From: Costus lasius
Taxonomy: Eukaryota; Streptophyta; Magnoliopsida; Zingiberales; Costaceae
Length of the DNA: 64,000 nt
NCBI GenBank assembly: GCA_027563935.2
Contig: CM050448.1
Span: 64,903,843 to 64,967,842 of the forward strand
Direction of reading: 5' to 3'
Shown piece after piece: positions 11,440 through 21,929 of the stretch (the first letter of the stretch is position 1; each line of letters begins with the position of its first letter). The notes beneath the pieces were generated by a model that did not search any database, was not told the DNA's origin, and saw only the letters and a list, made by a program, of their open reading frames with translations. A program made the translations under genes and the position numbers.

Positions 11440-12080
11440 TGTTGTGTCCACAAGTGCACGGATACTTGAAGTAATAAAGAAAGTATCGAATCCACAGGGA
11501 CCTATGTTGTTGAGTACCGAATAATTGATTTTTCACTATCTAGGAAATCGAAAAAGTGTAAACTAGCAATCAAAGACTAAAGCGCTAAAATGGAATTATC
11601 AGAGAGAGAAGTTGGGACTAGGGTTTCGTTCACTTAAATTTTTATGACTAGACATGAATAAAGATTTCGTCAGTTTAATTTCAACATGATAAAGATGTAA
11701 TTTACTTTAATAAAAGGATTGTCTCACTTTCGTGCAGACAACCATGCAGGGATTAATCCTTGCTCTCGCGCAAGATTAGTCCCAACGCTGAAGATAAGTA
11801 AATCATCAAGCATCCGAGTCTCGACGCTAGTTTTAGTCGTGGTTCTCCAACGTTCCGATCTTTGCTCTCGCACAAGATCTCCACGTTTGAAAACTTAGAC
11901 TCAATCCTAGATTTATATTATTATCATGGCAATTAGTTTACTAGAATCAAACAAATAAGAACTAACCTAAAAGGGTTCCTATCATGCGATCTAGGATTCC
12001 AAATTCTCAAGTAATTACTTCTCAGTCAATGGAGAAAATTCTGAAAACATGAATAATAATATAGATCTATGGAGAGTCTA
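11440..12080 (-). mobile_element. Athila-type solo LTR, right part (inverted)
   Basis: On the minus strand this is the last 641 bases of an Athila-type LTR ending CGTGCACTTGTGGACACAACA. It includes the 'gcgagagcaaggatt' and 'ctctgataattcc' stretches also found near 16500 and 23450. No primer-binding site follows at the left, as expected of a solo LTR. Its inner end at 12080 joins copia LTR sequence. It completes the LTR part at 6012-7236. Confidence 0.85.
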
Positions 12081-13475
12081 AACCTAACACCTCGCCATAG
12101 TTGGGAGGTAATAATGGTTGTCATTGAGCATGTCACGACCGATATGAGAAGGTTAGTGGACAGAAAGAGGATTTGCCCCTTCCTGAGGGAAGCTTATATC
12201 CATGGAGCTCCTCTATGGTTCTATGACTGAAAGTGTATGGCCATACCCAGGTGAGAACCTGATTTAGTCATGACCATGTGATTGGATGAAAATAAGTGGT
12301 GACACACTTGTCTAATCGGATATCAATTCGGCAAAGAGACTGTAATGCATCTGTACCTTATTGCGATGATGGGGATGTTATCCATTCCAATGACCTGGGT
12401 AGCAGCGATGCACTGCTAGGTGCCACTCACTACTTGTGGTGACCTTTGTTCAGCACTGCCAACGTTAGAGGAACCTACAGGGTCGCACAACTTGATACTC
12501 GAATTCTCGTATTGATCGGGAAGCCTTATGATCGAGTTATTGGATAACTCGGATCTATTTGGGAGATTTCATCAGAGCCAATGGGCATGATGAGATGGAA
12601 GAGTGTTATTAGAGCTAAACTTCATTTTTGGCAGGTTGACCCGTATTTGACCATAGTTGGTCAAATTTGGATTAGGGTTGCATTGGATTAGATCCAATTG
12701 CTTAATCAACCCATGTAATGAAGTTTGGGCTACCTCATTACCCAATGAGGCCCAATAACAAGTTATCATGAAGAGAGAATGGACTAAAGGGTATAATGGG
12801 GAGAAGTTTCCACCCCATTGGCGCCTAAGGGCATAATGGGGTGGAGTAGGCAATTTTGCTTCTTATGGAAGCTAATAGCGCCTTGCCCTTCATGCTTAGA
12901 TAGAAAGCTTGCCTCTATGGCAAGGCTTTAGGCATCTAAGGCATGACGGATTTATATGGTAAGTCCAAGGCGATTAGAGGAAGTTTATGGTAAACTCTTG
13001 GAGAGTTACCTAAACCCAAAACCCTAATTCCTTCCTCCCATTAACCCTAGCCGCCCCTCTTACTTGGATTTTCGCCTACACCCCCTCTTGCCTTGCCGCC
13101 TCTTGCTTCTATAAAATAGAAGCATGCGTGAGCCCCTTGGCATACAATTAATTGGCGTGAACTAAAGGGCTAAGGGCAAGAGCAAGGACTCCATTGGCGC
13201 ATGCTCCTCTTCCATTACCGCAAGCAAGCTTCCTCCCCTTCGTCTTGGCGCAAGGTGGACTTGTGCTTGGCGGCTTCCCTTCTCCTTCTTCATTGGCGCT
13301 TGAACCTTGGAGGTGGAGTAACCTTAGAAGAAGGAACCCTATGGCATGGATCATCTTCCTGAGGCTAGCACTGGGCGAGGAAGAAGAAAGCTCGAGACAT
13401 CCATGTGTGTGAGACTGCAGAGGGCGCACGCTTGGGCGCCTACCTCGAATCGGCCTCGTCTTGCTCCTAAGGTAT
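12081..13475 (+). mobile_element. copia 3' LTR, remaining part
   Basis: It begins 'aacctaacacctcgcc', exactly where 7237-7650 (minus) leaves off, and follows 4706-5718 closely. It then goes further (gaggtggagtaaccttag, ctcgagacatccatgtgtg), in parallel with the LARD LTR around 41900-42080. It ends in '...gctcctaaggtattt' without the expected CCCAACA terminus, so the last ~90 bases are missing where the next LTR fragment starts. Confidence 0.8.
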
Positions 13476-14140
13476 TTACTAACTCATCGTGTCGACCCCC
13501 TCGCAAAAGACAAACCCCTTTTGTTCTGAAACTTCTGGGGTGTTGTCCTCTCCTCAAGGCAAAGCTTCTATGTAAAAATCACGTCCTGAGGTGGCCTCCA
13601 TGCCTCTCGGCACGAGGATGAACCCTAAAAGCTTCTCTGTCGATTGCTCCCTTGATTCTAGATAAAAACTCAGGAATTCACTTCGTGTGTCTTCTCCTCT
13701 TTATGAAGAGTCCACAGCATCTTTCGGATCTCAATTTGGACTTCTGGATCAAAAGATATGGTCCGCGCAAGAATCGGGCCCGAAAATGTCGCGCGTCCAA
13801 GTAGAAAATACGGCCGTGTTTTATTTTACGGCAGTGCCATATTTTAGTTCTATGAACCCTGGGTCAAAATTATGGCCCGTGAAACATATTATGGCTGTGC
13901 CGTAATTTCAGTCGAGTTCTCTAGTCCAAAATCTCTGGCAAATACGTCCCGTAAAATGGTTTACGGCAGTGCCGTAATTTCAGCAATTAACTCTGTTCTG
14001 AATGCGCTCCAAAATATGGCAGTGTTAAGTTTTATGGTAGTGCCGTATTTTACACAAAATCTTCTATTCGGAAAATCCACTAAATTACAATAGTGCTATG
14101 ATATTACGGTACTAGTAATGCAACATCTTCAAGTACAAAT
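13476..14140 (-). mobile_element. Athila-type LTR fragment with palindrome array
   Basis: On the minus strand it holds palindrome units (aaattacggcactgccgtaa, ttttacgggacgtattt), then 'cccgattcttgcgcgga', then the purine-rich stretch ending in '...gaggagaggacaacacc'. This is the order of the LTRs at 15165-15850 and 30405-31090. Both ends are truncated. The array spans about 13805-14125. No protein frame of note. Confidence 0.75.
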
Positions 14141-14913
14141 AGGCTAATAAAAATATGATAGTTTGATGACCGAAATGCTTGGGTTCTAGTTATAACCCAA
14201 ACTTGCAGAGGCCACGCACCTAAGAGGCACAAGTGGGGCTTAAGGCCACCCTAACCCAAGGGCACCTTCTAAGTCCCCACTTTCCCTTTTAGCACTTTCC
14301 ATATTTGCATTGCATGGCATTTTAGATTAGTTCCACCCCCAAGTCTATCATGTAGTTTCCTTTTATGAATGTTGTTGGTAGTTTGTGCATTGTAATGTCA
14401 TGGTAGGTTAGTGCATGTAGTATGGATACATATAAATTCAGCTAGCTCACTCCACTTCAACTAAGCTAGCTCCCAATTTGGAAGGCACACTTCAAACTAG
14501 TTCAAAAGGGGACTTTAAACTCAACTCCACTTCAAGATCCCTTTCCAATTGAAGAGATGCCAGCCTAAAGAATTATTTGTGCCAACCTCATCGGCAAATT
14601 GAAGAAAGGATCGGTCTAGATCCATAAATCAAGGAGGTGCCCAATCAAGATCCACAATTAGAGGAGATTTGCATTCCTTCTTCTCCTTGCCGCCCAAACC
14701 AACAGGGAAACATTTCAAATTCATCCACTCATGCGCCGACAACTCAAAGAAGGGCAAGCCATATCTTTCCAAGCCAAGCAATTCAAAATTCAAAGATTAC
14801 CACCAAGGTCATCCAAATAAAGCAAGAATTTCAACCTTTAATTGCCCTTATCCTTTTCAAATTATCTCCAAACTTGTAAGGGGCGCAAGGGGCAAATGAC
14901 TACCTTGCCCACA
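14141..14913. other. unassigned sequence before element 1
   Basis: It contains 'tggatacatataaattcag' at about 14424, which could be a TATA box, and an AC-rich stretch with two short overlapping frames (14637-14899) that match no family I know. It may be the remains of another LTR, but its ends are not visible. The 5 bases before element 1 are 'ccaca'; no duplicate is available because the far end of element 1 is truncated. Confidence 0.3.
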
Positions 14914-16679
14914 TGATGACACCAAAATTTATAGTAAATTTCGTGCCATTTCATGAGTATTTTCGTGTCCTATTCATGCTCTTTTGCTTATTTTTATGCC
15001 TTTTATCAATTATTGTGGAATCTACACCTTTTCTGGTTTTTCATGATTTTCAGGTAAAAAGGGACTATTTTTAGGAGTTTTCAAACAAATTCAGATGCAT
15101 GGATGAATTCCCACCATCAAGAGAAGATTACATATCAAATTTCACGTAAATTAGAGCTTTACACCAAAATACAGTAGGGCCGTAATCCAAATTACGGTAC
15201 CGTGGTTTCACTGCACCTACAGAACAAACCACGGCACTACCGTAATTTTTGAGTGCTGTCGTATTTTGGGATGATTTTGTACAGAAAGCTTCGCGTAAAT
15301 TACGGCCCTACCGTAATGGATTTCACGGGCAGTCATCTAGGTTCAATTTTGTACAAAAAGTTTGGTGGATTTTACGGCGCTACCGTAACCAATATTACGG
15401 GCCATATTTCGAGTCGATTTTTCACTCGAGAGATTTCATGTAAATACGGCACTACCATAATGCATTTCACGGTACCGTAATTCCGGATGATTTCTATACC
15501 GAGAATTTCTACTGAAATTACGGCACTGCCGTAATGGTTTTCACGGCCGTAATTGTAACCCAAACCCGTGATTTTCACGGACTATTTGAAGCCCGATTCT
15601 TGCACAGATGATTGCGAACGATCCAGGTCATCAATTGGAGATCCGTAAAAAGGGAAATACTCATCAAATCAAAAGGAAGAGACATAGATAAAAAGCTCTA
15701 ATTTTTATAATGGATTCACGATGAATTTTAGAGAATCGCCGCCGCCATAGGGTTCTTCAGTTCTCAGCGTACAGACTACCTCCGGCCATGAAATTTGAAA
15801 GGAAGCTTCTCTTGAAGGAGGAGAACATACTACAGAAGTTTCAGAGTGAAAGGAGATCGATCGAGGGAGAAATCAACAAAAACGTGGGTGCTGCCACTGT
15901 TCATCGCGTCCAGGAGCAAAATTACGGGCTGTAATTTTCATTACAGCCCTATTTTGTAACTTTTACTCTTCTCTTTCAATTTCTAATCACTCTAAATGAT
16001 GTTTTATTGTAATTCTTCGATCATGGTAGCTTAAACCTTCTTTTGGGACATGGGAGAGTAATCCCCTAAATTTCTTAATGACTAGATTAATTTTACTCTC
16101 GTCCTCATAATTTTACTGTGATAATTCTACTTATGTGATGATTGCCCTTAATTCTCCATAGATTCATATTAATCAACATGATTTAGAGTTTTTACATTAT
16201 GGACGGAAAAGTGATTTGTGAAAACTTGGAACCCTAAAATTGAACGTTAGGAACTCATCGTAAGAAATTAGGTCTGTTCTTATTTCTCGATTTTAGAAGT
16301 ATATTGCCATGTTGATAATCTGAACTTAGGATTGAGTTATTGAAATAAACATGATGATACTGTGAGAGATCAAGTATCAGATCGTTGGAGAACCTTAAGT
16401 AGAACCTGTGAAAATTATAGTATGAAAATATATAGTTTTCACTTGAGATGATTGACTTAGAATTCGGATGCATGAGAGTGATCCTTGAGTTCTTTGTCAA
16501 TGATTTTTATCATAATAAAATTTGATTGATGAACATCTATTCATATCTAGTCATGGAAATTAAGGCGGATGAAACCCTAGCTAGTGAGAAATTGATTATT
16601 CAGTACTTGACAAACGAGGTCTCTGTAGTTCGATATCTTAATTATTACTTCGAGTATCCGTGCACTTACGGACACAACA
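14914..16679 (+). mobile_element. element 1: Athila-type 5' LTR
   Basis: 1766 bp, from TGATGACACCAAAATTTAT to CACTTACGGACACAACA, followed five bases later by the primer-binding site. The palindrome array lies at 15170-15560 and another pair at 15917-15950. The right third holds 'gaaccttaagtagaacctgtg' and 'gcatgagagtgatccttgag', shared with the other copies. Compared with the 3' LTR (30401-32008) it has two deletions near 16505 and 16585. Confidence 0.9.
15170..15560. repeat. palindrome array in element 1 5' LTR
   Basis: Five to six units spaced at about 73 bp. The best-preserved palindromes are attacggccctaccgtaat (about 15299), ttacggcgctaccgtaa (about 15372), ttcacggtaccgtaatt (about 15466) and attacggcactgccgtaat (about 15518). 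Each unit pairs a spaced palindrome with a compact ACGGTACCGT or ACGGCCGT palindrome. Confidence 0.9.
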
Positions 16680-16685
16680 AGTTTT

Positions 16686-16703
16686 TGGCGCCGTTGCCGG
16701 GGA
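16686..16703 (+). promoter_or_regulatory. primer-binding site (tRNA-Asp type)
   Basis: TGGCGCCGTTGCCGGGGA lies six bases downstream of the LTR end. It is complementary to the 3' end of plant tRNA-Asp, the primer known for Athila and Tat elements. This fixes the LTR border and the lineage. Confidence 0.9.
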
Positions 16704-16933
16704 CCTTAGTTTTTGTCAATATTGAAGATATTAAGAGTATTGCTAGATAAGGTTTTGTTTATTTTCTATTTTTTTGTTCTTTTCTTTTTACTTTAAATTA
16801 TTTGATCTTCTACTTGTTTATGCGCAGGACTCTTAGATCAAGACCACTAGTTCCTTTTGATCATGAAATTAATAAAACTCTTAGATTGCGCAGGAAACTT
16901 AGATTTATAGAGGGAAGAGAAGAAGAATCAATC

Positions 16934-18339
16934 ATGGCTGAGAGGAGAACACTTAGAGATTATGCAGCCCCGAATACACAAAGAATTCGCTCCTGTATAA
17001 CTAGACCAGCAATTGATGCAAATAATTTCGAGATTAAACCAGCCTTCCTGTCAATGATCCAGCATAATCAATTTGGAGGATCTCCGCTTGAAGATCCTAA
17101 TCAACACTTATCTCTTTTTCTTGAATTTTGTGATACTATAAAAAATTAATGGTGTATCTAATGATGCTCTTAAACTGAGATTGTTTCCTTTTTACCTTAG
17201 GGACTGAGCAAAAGCTTGGCTACATTCTCATCCAACTGGAACATTCACCACTTGGAAACAATTGTCAAATGCTTTCTTGCTGAAATATATTCCACCCAGT
17301 AAAATAATTCAGTTGAGAAATCAGATCACGAGATTTACATAGAGTGATGGCGAATCACTTAGTGAGGCATGGGAGCGTTTCAATGAGTTACAATGGAAGT
17401 GCCCTCACCATGGATTAGAAGATTGGGTTTTAATTCAAACTTTTTATAATGGTTTACTCTATAATACCTGACTAACTGTTGATGCTGCTGCAGGAGGAGC
17501 ACTGATGAAGAAAACAGTTGAAGATGCCTACACACTGATTGAAGAGATGGCTTTGAATCACAACCAGTGGACTACTGAGAGAAGAGTGTTGTATCGTCCT
17601 CCACATGGTAAGAATGAAAGTGATGACTGGCGCACCTTAGCTGAAAAGGTAGATTCTTTGTGCAACAGATTTGATTCTTCTCAAATGCAAACTATTGTAG
17701 TTTCATCTTCTGTTGTGTGTGATATTTGTGGAAATTCTGGGCATTATTCTAAGGAGTGTAAAATTATTACTGATCAGGGTTCTGAGCAAGTTAATATTGT
17801 TGGGGGGTATAATCAAGGTAGAAACAATGATCCTTACTCTAGTACCTACAACCCTGGATGGAGAAATCACCCAAATTTGTCTTGAAAAAATAATAATAAC
17901 ACTGAGGGGCAAGGTGAGAATAGAGGGTACCAGCAGAGATAACAAAATCGGAGTCAACCCCAAAAATCTATCTTAGAAGACATGTTTGAAAAATTCATGG
18001 GTGCCCAGATGAGACAAAATGAAGAGGTTACAGAGAGCCTTAAGCAAATCAACTCTAGATTGGATGGTGTTGTTGCACACAATAAGATTTTAGAAACACA
18101 GATAGCACAACAAGCTAGCACAGCTTATAGGCCCCCAAGAAAATTACATGCTAAACCTGAACCTAACCCTAGGGAGTACTGTAATGCTATCATTACTAGG
18201 AGTGGGAGGCAATTAGATGAACCTAAAGGGAGAGTTGAGAATAATAAAAAAGAGCCTAGTAATGAACATGATCAAGGGTTAGATTTGGAAAAATCTTCTA
18301 AGCATGAGCAGTCCCAAACTAGTTTGCCACCTCACTAAG
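16934..18339 (+). pseudogene. element 1 gag (Athila/Tat type), broken
   Basis: It starts MAERRTLRDYAAPN at 16934. The retrotransposon gag domain follows in pieces: PAFLSMIQHNQFGG...EDPNQHLSLFLEFCDTIKN, a stop at 17147-17149, then in other frames KLRLFPFYLRD, WLHSHPTGTFTTWKQL, SEAWERFNELQWKCPHHG and DAAAGGALMKKTVEDAYTLIEEM, all standard Athila/Tat gag landmarks. A zinc knuckle CDICGNSGHYSKEC lies near 17718. A coiled-coil-like stretch with KILETQIAQQ (about 18085) and a proline-rich tail follow. At least four stops or frameshifts make it non-coding. Gag would coat the element RNA. Confidence 0.88.
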
Positions 18340-18344
18340 GTGAT

Positions 18345-18842
18345 GTGCCATGTCAGACAGATATTTCTAAACCTAATTCTCCTACACCTTATAGGCCACC
18401 TATACCCTTTCCCCAAAGGATAGTGCAAGCAAAATCAGATAAAAAGTTTGGAAAATTTCTTGATGTTTTAAAGAAGCTTTACATTAACATTCCATTCACT
18501 GAAGCTTTATCTCAAATGCCTTCGTATGCAAAATTTTTGAAAGAGATCTTGTCTAATAAGAGGAAAATAGAGGACTATGGTACTGTAGCTTTAACTAAAG
18601 ATTGTAGTGCTATTATCCAGAATAAACTGCCACCAAAATTAAAAGATCCAGGTAGTTTCTCTATACCTTGTTCTATTGGAAGCATGGCTTTTGACCGAGC
18701 CTTATGTGATTTGGGAGCCAGTGTAAGCCTAATGCCACTATCTATTTGCAGGAAACTGGACATTGGAGAGCTTACACCAACCTCAATATCTTTACAGCTC
18801 GCTGATAACTCAGCATATTATTATGCTGAGTTCTTCATTTAA
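18345..18842 (+). pseudogene. element 1 aspartic protease region
   Basis: A 165-residue frame with IPFPQRIVQAKSDKKFGKFLD, IPFTEALSQMPSYAKFLKEIL, LPPKLKDPGSFSIPCSIG and then DLGASVSLMPLS, the region around the retroviral-type protease aspartate (usually DLGASI or DTGAS). It ends at a stop soon after LQLADNSAYYYAEF, just where the protease fold would continue. No reverse transcriptase, RNase H or integrase follows. Instead the next frame, 135 bases on, is an ORF1-like gene, so the pol section has been deleted. Confidence 0.85.
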
Positions 18843-18976
18843 CTGTTACGCTCTAATTTTCTCTAGCTGAAATTCTGAATTTAAGCTTAGATTCAACTGA
18901 TTCTTGCTCTCAGTATGTTTTTGCTATATTGTGCTATGATTTATGTTGCAACCCTAGTTCAACTCTTGCATTCAAG

Positions 18977-20375
18977 ATGGCACCTAAGACTAAGGCAGTA
19001 GTATCAAAAAGAAGAGGCAAAGGTCCAGCTGAATCTTCAACCCCCCCGAATCCCTATGGCATCATCTTTAGGGAAGAAATTCAGGAAGCAAGATACAACA
19101 AATTGGTGGAGAGTAGAGTCATAAACACCAAGTATAGTGATAAACGTACCTTAGAGGCACTTGGGCTCTATGAAGATGTGTATTGGATGTTCGATCAGAT
19201 CAGAGCCAAGAAGTTTTTTCAGATGACTCTACAGACTTATTTGCCCTTAGTGCTAGAGTTTTTGAGCAGTTTTGATATGGATTTACAGGAGTTTACTGAC
19301 AGGCATGCTGAAGGTGGGATCACCTTCCGCATAGCTAACATTGAGAGGAAACTTACCATGAGGGACATCAGATCTATCTTTCAGCTGGCATCAGGAGGAC
19401 ATACTTGTGTGTCACTTGGTTTTGTGGAGAGTGTATTTTGGAACCAGATCTCTTCAGAGGTTCATTTTTCTACAGTCTCAGCCAGAGCATTAAAAATTAC
19501 CAACCCCTGTATTAAGTATGCACACAGAGTACTTGCCCACAGTCTTCGGAAGAGGAGATAGTGATGGTATGGTGAGGCAGACTGAACTTTTCTTCTTGTG
19601 GAGCATGCTATATGGGTATCCCCTGGATGTAGCATTCTTCTTTGTCAAACATATAGATAAAGTGGTAAGGGCGAAGAAAGGAGCCATTGTGACAGGTGGT
19701 TTCATTACACCTATAGCCTTATTTCTCAATGTTGAACCTTATGGGATTGAAGTGGCCAGAGGGAATTCTAGATTAGACATGGAGTCATGTATGGCCATGA
19801 AGATGATAGTTAGAGAAGGTGACACCTTCTCTTTACTTCTTGGGCCAGGAGGTCAGAAATTGCCATTGCCAAACTCTGAGAAGACCTCTATAAAAAATCA
19901 AACCAATTGGAAATTGACTCCGAGCGATGTAGAGTATGCTATGCCACCACCTCTTGATACTGTACCACCACCACCCACCTGGGGTGGTAATGATGACCCA
20001 TTTGGTATGGGTATGGATACACCATCTCAGGGAGCTTCAGGATCCTCACATCGTGCTTTAGATAGAGGATGGTCCAGTGCTTTCGACCCAGGCTTCCAGG
20101 CTCTCTCTTCTTAGATGTACCATTAAGAACATCGAACGGAGAAGATACTTGACTCCATGGGAAGGTTGACTGATATCATGCACCATATGCACCTAGATGT
20201 TGAAAATCTTAGTAATTACATGGAGGAGATGGGCAACTTTCTTTATGATCGCTTTGGATTTGAGGATTCCAGGAGAGGTGGAGTGTATGGAGGATACCAG
20301 GGAGAGCAGTAGGACGATCCCATGGATGCAGCTGCAGAGGACACTGAGGAGATCCGATCTAACGATGACGAGTAG
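18977..20375 (+). pseudogene. Athila ORF1-like protein, frameshifted
   Basis: It starts MAPKTKAVVSKRRGKG at 18977. The body matches the plant 'ATHILA ORF-1' family as I remember it: EARYNKLVESRVINTKYSD, LGLYEDVYWMFDQI, LPLVLEFLSSF, and after a one-base shift near 19540 VFGRGDSDGMV, ELFFLWSML and GAIVTGGFITPIAL. The C-terminal part has a proline-rich patch (DTVPPPPTW) and a possible coiled coil around 20150-20290. In the second frame there are stops at 20112, 20124 and 20310, and a natural end NDDE at 20373-20375. Its role in the element is unknown. In this family the frame sits apart from gag-pol, in the place where other elements have an envelope-like gene. It is no longer translatable as one protein. 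Confidence 0.8.
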
Positions 20376-21683
20376 AGTTTTGTGATTATCTCTTTCCCTT
20401 ACTTCTTTGCTATTTTGTTTTTCCTTATCTTATTGATGTTTGATGTTTTATAGGGAAGGATGATTCTTCCAAACTCATTGTGTCCGCCATTGCTATCTTG
20501 CTCTACTTTACATGACTGTTTCATTATTCGATGTGGTTGTATGATATTGATATTGATTTTTGTCATTCGATATAGTTGTATCATATTTTGATATTGATGA
20601 TGATTTCGATTGGGTTGTATAACACTTGATGATATTTTTGATTTTGAGCACCTTATGGAGGTGCATACTTGATGACATGATGACTTGTATGATTTTGATC
20701 ATGAATGAGTATATTTTTGTTGATGTGATTATTTTGTGGCCTAGTCTATTTCTAAAGAAATTCTTGTTGATAGTATGATTCTATTGATGATGAATGAGTT
20801 CATGCTTGTGATTAGGACTAGACCTATTATGTTGAATTTATTTCTCTAATATATATCTGCTTGATGGAGTTTTTCATTGATTGATGAATAAAACTTTGGG
20901 TAAACATGTTATTTGATGAATTTGATTTAAAAGTGAAGCTACTTCTTTACATAAAATTAGCATATGAGTATGATTTGTGAATTGATATTGATTGATTAAT
21001 TTAGTTGATGTTTATACTATTTGCTATTTGTTGGGAAAAAGATTCCATGATCCAAATAAAGAGAGTGATGACTCCCTTACTTGGCACTGCGCAAAATTGG
21101 CAGTGGTACAAAAGATATGGGTTGAAGTCAAAATGAGAGAAAAAGAAAAATCAAGAGAATGACTCCTCATCTTGGCATCGTGTTGATTTGTGGTGGTACC
21201 TATGTTTAGAGTTGAAGTCTAGAAAGAAAATGCATGTATCTACGTGGGTACATACCTTGGAGAGAAATCGTTTCACATTAACTCCGCTATCTTTGGTAAA
21301 ATTCTTCCTACTAAAAAGATATGAGTTCTATTACATTGGTTATGTGATCAGTGTACTCTAACTTCGTCACCAGAAAAAAGGTGGTAATCGAATTAGAGAA
21401 TGTGAATGATGCAAAAAAGGGAGGAACTAAAAAAACTATTATGAGTGGAAAAAGATCTTGGAAATCCTATTCCTGTAAACAAAAGTATGATAGTTTTGAA
21501 CTGAAACTAGATGAAATCTTGAGATTGAAATTCTATTTATTGTACAAGTTGTGAAGTTTTATTTGATTAAGTTGTAGACCTGGTGATTATATTTTAGAAA
21601 TTTATTCTTCATGAGAAAATCTTTTCCTTTGATCAATTTTTTATTTTTGCTTGAGGACAAGCAAAGTTTGAGCCTTATGTGTT
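20376..21683 (+). mobile_element. element 1 3' untranslated region
   Basis: AT-rich with many 'tgatattgatt' and 'gatgatgatttga' phrases. From 21060 a phrase of about 90 bp recurs twice (ttggcactgcgcaaaattggcagtggta and a diverged repeat at 21170). The same doublet occurs in element 2 at 29130 and 29225. A purine-rich run 'gaggacaagcaaag' at about 21653 is the likely polypurine tract. No protein frame stands out. Confidence 0.65.
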
Positions 21684-21929
21684 TGATCACACCAAAATTT
21701 ATAGTAAATTTTGTGCCATTTCATGAGTATTTTCATGTCATATTCATGCTCTTTTGCTTACTTTTATGCTTTTTTATCAATTATTGTGGAATCTACACAT
21801 TTTTTGGTTTTTGATGATTTTCAGGTAAAAATGGACTATTTTTAGGCGTTTTCAAGCAAATTCAGATGCATGGATGAATTCCCACCATCAAGAGAAGATT
21901 ACATGTCAAATTTCACGCAAATTGGAGCT
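21684..21929 (+). mobile_element. element 1 3' LTR, left part
   Basis: It starts TGATCACACCAAAATTTAT and follows 14914-15159 to 'aaattggagct'. It is interrupted by element 2 at 21930. It ends with GAGCT (21925-21929), which pairs with AAGCT at 30396-30400 as the slightly diverged target duplication of element 2. Confidence 0.85.

Noticed and set aside
6012..12080. Two independent gypsy LTR fragments and two independent copia fragments
   Set aside because: The halves are complementary in content, share exact breakpoints and restore a GTCAG target duplication when 7237-12080 is turned around; a single inversion is the simpler reading.
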